This document shows, one piece after another, positions 59,701 through 64,000 of a stretch of DNA of 64,000 nt (position 1 is its first letter; each line of letters begins with the position of its first letter). This DNA is from Telmatactis stephensoni (taxonomy: Eukaryota; Cnidaria; Anthozoa; Actiniaria; Isophelliidae), in contig JALIZF010001617.1 of the NCBI GenBank assembly GCA_029948255.1, positions 310,001 to 374,000 of the forward strand, read 5' to 3'. A model generated the notes under the pieces. The model saw only the letters and a list, made by a program, of their open reading frames with translations, was not told the DNA's origin and did not search any database. Position numbers and translations under genes: made by a program.

Positions 59701-60416
59701 TCTTTCTTTATGTTTGTTTGCTACATTTGTTTTCAATAGTTGGTTGGTTGTTTGGGCGATTAGTTGGTCGGCTTGTTGGTTAGTTAGTAGGCAGGTTGGT
59801 TGGTCGGTTTGTCGGCTAGGTGAAGACTGGCCTAGTTGCTTGCTTGCTTGTTTGCTTGTTTATTTGTTTGGACATATTGGTTGGTTGGTTGTTTGGATTT
59901 TGGTTTGTTGGTTTGTTGGTTTGTTTGTTTGTTTGTTTGTTTGTTTGTTTGTTGTTTGATTGTTTGTTGGTTGGTTGGTTGGTTGGTTGGTTGGTTGGTT
60001 GGTTGGTTGGTTGGTTGGTTGGTTGGTTGGTTGGTTGGTTGGTTGGTTGGTTGGTTGGTTGGTTGGTTGGTTGGTTGGTTGGTTGGTATTGCTCTTACTT
60101 TTTGATATTGCATGCTCTTGTTCAATCACTATTAACGTGAATATCCCAATCATTTGTCACAAGAACAAAATAGATCAGGAGAAAATGCTCGAAGATGAAG
60201 ATCTCAACCTCTGGAGAAAACCAAGAAAGGTATGACTGGTCTTTGCTTTGTTTTCTTTGTCTAATATAAATGATATTTTGACTTCACCTTCTCCATTTCT
60301 TTTTGTTGAAGAACAAGTCTTTAGAGGATGAACTTAAAGAAATACTTGCCCAAAAAGATGCCGAGAAAGATGCTCACTCTCTTGAGGATGAACTGAAAGA
60401 CTTAAATTATGGCTAA
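49788..60416 (+). CDS. Secreted cysteine-free coiled-coil/Thr-rich protein with 37-residue repeats, 14 exons, unknown function
   Basis: Exons: 49788-49842 (ATG), 49924-49961, 51897-51969, 52639-52709, 54232-54411, 54914-54947, 55393-55499, 56152-56361, 56852-57082, 57208-57304, 57712-58062, 58922-59670, 60164-60229, 60312-60416 (TAA). Phases agree throughout, giving 788 residues. Residues 1-18 form a hydrophobic signal peptide (core [11 protein letters not shown]). Residues 80-335 are charged and helical, with heptad-like stretches ([35 protein letters not shown]). Residues 366-480 are rich in Thr, Ser and Lys. Residues about 543-653 hold three 37-residue repeats ([20 protein letters not shown], then LEEDLLEGR). 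The tail is acidic ([17 protein letters not shown]). No cysteine and no second membrane segment are present. I recognise no family; an extracellular matrix or luminal protein is an inference. Confidence 0.82.
51290..51482. mobile_element. MITE with TTGCGCGCAA-type inverted arms
   Basis: TGCGCGCAAAAGAAATTCTA at the left pairs with TAATTTCTGTTGCGCGCA at the right, extending through the GTGTCCACCCCTG/CAGGGATGGACAC blocks. About 190 bp, in intron 2 of the secreted-protein gene. Confidence 0.78.
52411..52513. other. Strong short-loop hairpin
   Basis: GTAGTTCGCCGAAAAGCTCCCA pairs exactly with TGGGAGCTTTTCGGCGAACTAC across a loop of about 15 nt, and the outer GTTGCAGACG pairs with CGTCTGCAAC. It lies in intron 3 of the secreted-protein gene. 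It could be a tiny foldback element or a structured RNA when transcribed. Confidence 0.75.
52985..53375. mobile_element. tRNA-box composite repeat, copy 3 (divergent heads)
   Basis: The core is shared with the other copies (GGCCTAGGATCCGAC, TCCCTCTTTGACTGC). Its tRNA-like ends differ: minus strand A box TGGCGCAACGG (53029-53039), and plus strand A box TGGCCGAGCGG (53128-53138) and B box GAGTTCGAGCC (53353-53363). It is bordered by A-rich and T-rich tracts and lies in intron 4 of the secreted-protein gene. Confidence 0.65.
53643..54040. mobile_element. Nested inverted-repeat element of about 400 bp
   Basis: The outer arms CATTCAGAAAACGTTG through GGTCTCAAGCCTACGCGA (53643-53687) pair with 53998-54040. 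The inner arms around ATGCATATCTAATTAGTCAT pair with ATGACTAATTAGATATGCAT. It is intronic and has no coding capacity. Confidence 0.8.
55560..55700. mobile_element. Possible MITE with GGTTGTTCGAA-like ends
   Basis: CTGGCTGTTCGAAGGCAGGT at the left and ACTTTCGAACAACCGTGG at the right are partly inverted, with inner CTAACCCAGG/CCTGGGTTAG pairing. It resembles the GGGCCGGTTGTACGAAGG element in its ends. Intronic. Confidence 0.5.
56685..56772. repeat. (ACAG)n microsatellite
   Basis: Imperfect GACAGACAGACA tract in the intron between the exons at 56152 and 56852. Confidence 0.85.
58558..58857. mobile_element. Two abutting inverted-repeat elements sharing a TATAC end
   Basis: 58558-58710 has TATAACGTTTTATCCCAC and GTGGGATAAAATAGTTATAC ends. 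58703-58857 has TATACAATAG and CCATTGTATA ends with long inner arms (GTGGCATACTGTGGATATCCC paired with its complement at about 58817-58837). The shared junction suggests one inserted at the end of the other. It lies in the intron before exon 12. Confidence 0.72.
59744..60092. repeat. (GGTT)n/(GTTT)n tetranucleotide array
   Basis: Degenerate GTTTG and GGTTG tracts become a near-perfect (GGTT)n stretch from about 59968 to 60087. It lies in the intron 59671-60163; open frames on both strands are artefacts of the repeat. Confidence 0.93.
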
Positions 60417-60492
60417 ACGTAAGTGAGCACTGAATTGCTTTGACTGCAAGCGGTTCATATTTCCCCTCCTTTTCGTGTTTTTAGGACGATTT

Positions 60493-60776
60493 CAGGGGCG
60501 GATCCACGGGAGGTGCGTTGGTGCGGACGCACCCCCCTTTTGGACGGCGGTGAAAGCTTTGCTCAAATATAAACGTTTTTCATCAATCGTTTTTGGGTCG
60601 GGAAGGCCGTGGTTGTATTTGTGGCGGGAAAACCAGCACACCACGCGCGCCTGCTACTTTAATCATTTTGGGGCCGGGAAGCCTGTGATGGCGGGAAAAA
60701 TTCACACGCGCGCGTGCTTTGTAAGTTTACCATCAAAACACGCACCCCCTCCTTAAAAAAGCTGAATCCGCCCCTG
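60493..60776. mobile_element. 284-bp MITE with CAGGGGCGGATCCA termini and GATTT duplication
   Basis: The ends CAGGGGCGGATCCA and TGAATCCGCCCCTG are inverted repeats, flanked by GATTT at 60488-60492 and 60777-60781. The subterminal GCACCCCCC/GCACCCCCTCC context resembles hAT-type non-autonomous elements, although those normally leave 8-bp duplications. It starts 77 bp after the secreted-gene stop, probably in its 3' UTR. Confidence 0.82.
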
Positions 60777-60789
60777 GATTTGGAGGCGA

Positions 60790-62130
60790 AGCTGACAGAA
60801 ATTTCTTTAAATTTCAGGATATGCTATCAATATGTCACGTACCAAGAAGAATTTAGAATGTTAAGATGTTAAAAATTTAACAGTTTTATACAATATTTCA
60901 TACTGCAGAATGATATATTTACAGTTCATAGTTTTGTAAAGTTCATATTTGTGTGAGCGAAGCATCCATTCGCATTGTGCAACGGTTTGAACACTTTTGG
61001 TATTGAAAAATATTTGAAATGTTCAAAATGCTATTATGCAGTTCTGGAAATTCCTACGGTTTTCCAAAAAATCCCTTCCCAATCTCAATATAGGAATGAG
61101 ATTGTAGAAATAGATTAAACTCCAGCAATTATAAAGCATTATCATTAATAACTACTACTGCTAAATTTTTACAGTGTAACTTTATAGCAGGTTTGTTAGC
61201 AGCTGTAAATCATACTGATTACATTTGATGTTAAGATTTTTATTAAAGAGTAGTCATAGAAATGTTAGTTTTTTATTCCTGTATTCTAATGGTTTTTGCT
61301 GGGAGCGAAGCGAGCAGCAATACTATTCTTGATGTGGGATTCCTGTGCGATTTTTGACGTCACCTTAATATTGATCTTATGTACGGTGGTATGTTCATGG
61401 CGAGCCTTGACGTCACAGGGATAAATTGGGATTCCTGTGCGATTCCATTCGAGAGGTTTTATGTTTCTCGAAGTATAAATGAAAATCACAAAATGCTAAG
61501 TGATATTTTTTCGAGAGGGCAATGTTCTGTAACGGGTCATTTTGCGTATTACTGTTCGAATCGAAGCTCGTCTACGGGCCGAATCAATTCAAGCCAAGAT
61601 AATAAGTATGAAGTGAGGTCGCGCTGAGAATCTCTGCAATATATTTGGTTACCCCATGAAAGAAAATTTTATACTTTGTATGTGATGGAATTGTATTTAT
61701 CATTCGTTTGATCTAAAGCGTCAAATAGTACAGTAGACAATGCGGTATCTTTGACCGTGATGCAACGTACAACTAGCTTTTTAAAATCAGTTAGTTTTAT
61801 AATCATTGCCAACGCTAGCCGTTTGTGATTGTTTGAAAAATTGCTTTTACTCAGTGCTAAATATTTTGAACTGTGTGTGTCCGACACTGATCCTGGAGAA
61901 TTATGTTTTGTAGTTCAACATTGAAGGTCAACTAGCAGTGTTCGTCACACAACGCACAAGAGATAGACAAGAAACATGTAATTATTGACAATTATACTAC
62001 TGTGCTTTATCAGAGAACGGAGCACGGTTCTGATGTCAGCAGCGCGAGTTCGAAGGCGCGCGCGCACCATTTGAATTTTTTTACAGAGAAAATCGAACTT
62101 TTTCCCTTGAATATTCACTTAAAAATATAT
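60790..62130. other. Intergenic region without a recognised gene
   Basis: AT-rich sequence. A repeated phrase GGGATTCCTGTGCGATT occurs at about 61337 and 61428 beside TGACGTCAC sites, suggesting an eroded element. Short open frames here show no domain. Confidence 0.45.
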
Positions 62131-62135
62131 AATAA

Positions 62136-62337
62136 AACAAATAGAACAGCTTTTTCCGTGCTCCGTTCATTAATACAGCACTTAGGAAGTGCCGACAGCA
62201 CTCAAGAAGTGTTGAGAGCGCTCGCCTACGGCTCGTGCTCTCCGTGCTCTCCTCTTCTTCCGTGCTCTCGTCACTTCCTGCGTGCTGTATTAGTGAACGG
62301 AGCACGGAAAAAGCTGTTCTATTTGTTAAATAGAAAA
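62136..62337. mobile_element. MITE with AACAAATAGAACAGC termini
   Basis: Arms of about 55 bp (GAACAGCTTTTTCCGTGCTC through TACAGCACTTAGGAAGTG) are nearly perfect inverted repeats of the right side. The GC-richer centre has CGTGCTCTC repeats. About 200 bp. A lone AACGGAGCACGG at about 62015 suggests an older relative beside it. Confidence 0.82.
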
Positions 62338-62584
62338 TATAGCACTGGTTGAAAGACTAAACGTTTTGTAAACGTCTTTGGCCAGTCAGTATGCATTCCT
62401 GGTAAAGGGAACTGATGACAAGTTATTTTAGAGCCTCGTTTCAGCATGGTTGCAGCTATTTAGATCAAGGGGACAGGGTGGATTAGTGCGTCATCATCTG
62501 GCATCATGGAAAGTACGATGACTGCTTACTAAATTAAGGAACTTTTACCCCTCCTTCAGAGAAATGAAAAATCAAATAACGAAA

Positions 62585-63165
62585 TTAACGAACAGATATG
62601 CGCCAAGTGTCCTTAATACTTTGAGGTTGTGGTGCTTGAATACTATCGTCACATCTGAGTGGACTGGGCGTATTTCCTCGAAAGCCGAATCCATGACCAG
62701 GTGTACTTAAGATATCGAAAGGAAAATTCACCAAACGATGGCGTTTGGCACGAGAGTCATAGTTACCCCATTTGTTGACTTGTGTGTTGCCAGAACTATC
62801 TTTTCCCCATTGGTCACAATTCTGACTCACGACTGACGTATCCTCTGGAAGTCTTTCAAAGGATCCACAAGCGTCAGGTATAGTCGTCTTGGCAAATGCG
62901 TCATCGTAGAAGAATCGTACTACTTGCTGGCCAGCGGTGTTGTTATTGTTCATTATACTCACCACTCTACCGACGGACTGCTTGTGGCAATAAAAATGGA
63001 ACTGGTGAAATCTCATCTTGTTGAAAATATCCAATATGGCTTTGCTTCTGGGTATGACCACTTTGTAGGTATTGTATTGAGATATACCTTTATAAGTTAC
63101 ATAATCTATCCAACTTGGCGTCGTTGGGCTTTGAAGGATGAGCTTAGTAAGTACTGTCCATCCTC
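62585..63165 (-). CDS. C-terminal exon of a probable cnidarian secreted protein
   Basis: The exon starts after a clear acceptor (TTTTTCTCAG) at 63166-63175 and runs 193 codons to TGA. The first residues read GGWTVLTKLILQSP, then FHQFHFYCHKQSVGR, DACGSFERLPEDTS, QNCDQWGKD and a final PLRCDD region. Four cysteines could form two disulfides. The pattern resembles a domain seen at the C-terminus of cnidarian-specific extracellular proteins, including some uncharacterised skeletal organic matrix proteins; this rests on memory of the family pattern, not a search. Upstream exons should lie to the right, probably outside the window. The ATG at 63265 falls in intron and MITE sequence and is not the start. 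Confidence 0.65.
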
Positions 63166-63184
63166 CTGAGAAAAATTTAACAAA

Positions 63185-63364
63185 TTGAAGATGGTTTTGA
63201 GTTGTCTGTCCTCTTATTGACACACTCTTGACGTCATAAAATGTTAAAAACTCAAGTGGAATCACGAGCGCAGCGAGTGCATGGTTTCACTGCAAAGTTT
63301 TGAACATTTTATGGCAGTCAAGAGTGTGTCAATAAGAGGACAGACAACTCAAAACCATCTTCAA
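63185..63364. mobile_element. MITE with TTGAAGATGGTTTTGAGTTG termini beside a splice acceptor
   Basis: Near-perfect inverted arms (TTGAAGATGG...GAGGACAGACAAC) enclose a short centre; about 180 bp. It ends about 20 bp from the acceptor of the exon 62585-63165, so it sits where the branch point would be expected. Confidence 0.85.
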
Positions 63365-63559
63365 TCCGTTTTTTACAACAATTATTTGAGATAAAAGTTA
63401 ACAAATCCTTTTCAAACGGGGCAACAGAACGAGCGCGCGCGCTGAAACGCGTCAGCAGTGTGTCTGTCCTCTTATTAATTGACACGCTCTAATCAACCAA
63501 TCAGATCGCGAGATTAGTATCAAGTGTTGTAAAAAAGATGATTTTCGAGCGGAAATCAA

Positions 63560-63682
63560 ATTTCATATTTTCGCGCGTGATGGCGTCAACTTCCTGTTAC
63601 TAAAAATAGCCTTACGTGCCGTAAACATTGCGGCGCAGACATCAATCCGTGAGTTTCCCTCTCTAAGTATTATGGCCTCTTG
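63560..63682. mobile_element. Truncated MITE, third copy of the ATAATACTAAGAGAG family
   Basis: It matches the right half of 12963-13251 (CTAAAAATAGCCTTA, CAGACATCAAT, CTCTAAGTATTATGGCCTC) but has no left terminus. Confidence 0.65.
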
Positions 63683-64000
63683 CTGAAAAATAATTCATCA
63701 TAAAATAACTCCTTTTAGCGCCCTGAATAACTCCGATATAAGTGCACTCTGATTCGCCAATGGACGCGTCAAGGCGTTCTATAGCCAGCGTGCGCACTTT
63801 TTCAAACTTTTTATAATGAATGAAATAGAGAAGGAAATTGATTCTCAGGGACATACACCTGTTTCAAAAAAAATGTCGGCCAAAAAGAAGCCAACAAGAC
63901 TCACCTCGTCCGACAGCCTTTTGTGAAATCAGTGTAACTTAAAGCAATAAAGAACAGGTTTCCGTGGTTTATCGCCGAAATAAATAAACCATGCAAGAGG

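Noticed and set aside
59820..60235. Open frames WLVG and TNQP in both strands
   Set aside because: They come from the (GGTT)n array inside an intron of the secreted-protein gene.
63166..63265. ATG at 63265 as start of the minus-strand terminal exon gene
   Set aside because: The first 33 codons run through the MITE arm and polypyrimidine tract, whereas a strong acceptor at 63166-63175 joins directly to the conserved GGWTVLTK start.

Overview
The window looks like nuclear DNA from an animal, most likely an anthozoan cnidarian and plausibly a stony coral. The evidence is AT-rich intergenic DNA, split genes with GT-AG introns, an intronless class A GPCR, many short inverted-repeat elements of types common in cnidarian genomes, and a minus-strand terminal exon resembling a cnidarian secreted protein family. 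The taxon is an inference from content only. Most usable coding sequence lies in short exons, which I assembled by matching splice sites and phases.

Layout. (1) 411-12758, plus strand: the last ten exons of a multi-PDZ scaffold gene (337 residues visible, three PDZ domains), with introns full of foldback elements, a GGT/GTT-rich tract and a tRNA-box repeat. (2) 12760-17780: mobile-element remnants, including two inverted-repeat elements and a tRNA-derived SINE. (3) 17788-18891, minus: an intronless rhodopsin-like GPCR of 367 residues. (4) 18936-21400: several inverted-repeat elements and the degenerate edge of a satellite. (5) About 21400-30020: about 160 copies of a 54-bp satellite, each usually carrying a 14-bp palindrome, with higher-order repeats marked by a 58-bp variant unit. 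(6) 30488-45780, minus: a complete 13-exon F-BAR plus SH3 gene (412 residues), closest to PSTPIP1. Its introns hold a truncated LINE, minisatellites, a large foldback and a 2-kb element dense in GTATAC palindromes. (7) 46930-49264: a collapsed tandem duplicate of part of the F-BAR gene, bordered by two different pentanucleotide arrays, (GGAAA)n and (AAATC)n. (8) 49788-60416, plus: a 14-exon gene for a secreted, cysteine-free, coiled-coil and Thr-rich protein of 788 residues that I cannot name. (9) 60417-64000: more inverted-repeat elements and the last exon (62585-63165, minus) of a probable cnidarian secreted protein.

The genes do not form an operon or an obvious pathway. The most unusual content is non-coding. 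It comprises the palindrome-bearing 54-bp satellite, a three-copy intronic repeat with divergent tRNA-like Pol III boxes on opposite strands, the duplication with mismatched pentanucleotide arrays at homologous positions, and the GTATAC-rich element. All splice models come from reading the sequence and have no transcript support here.
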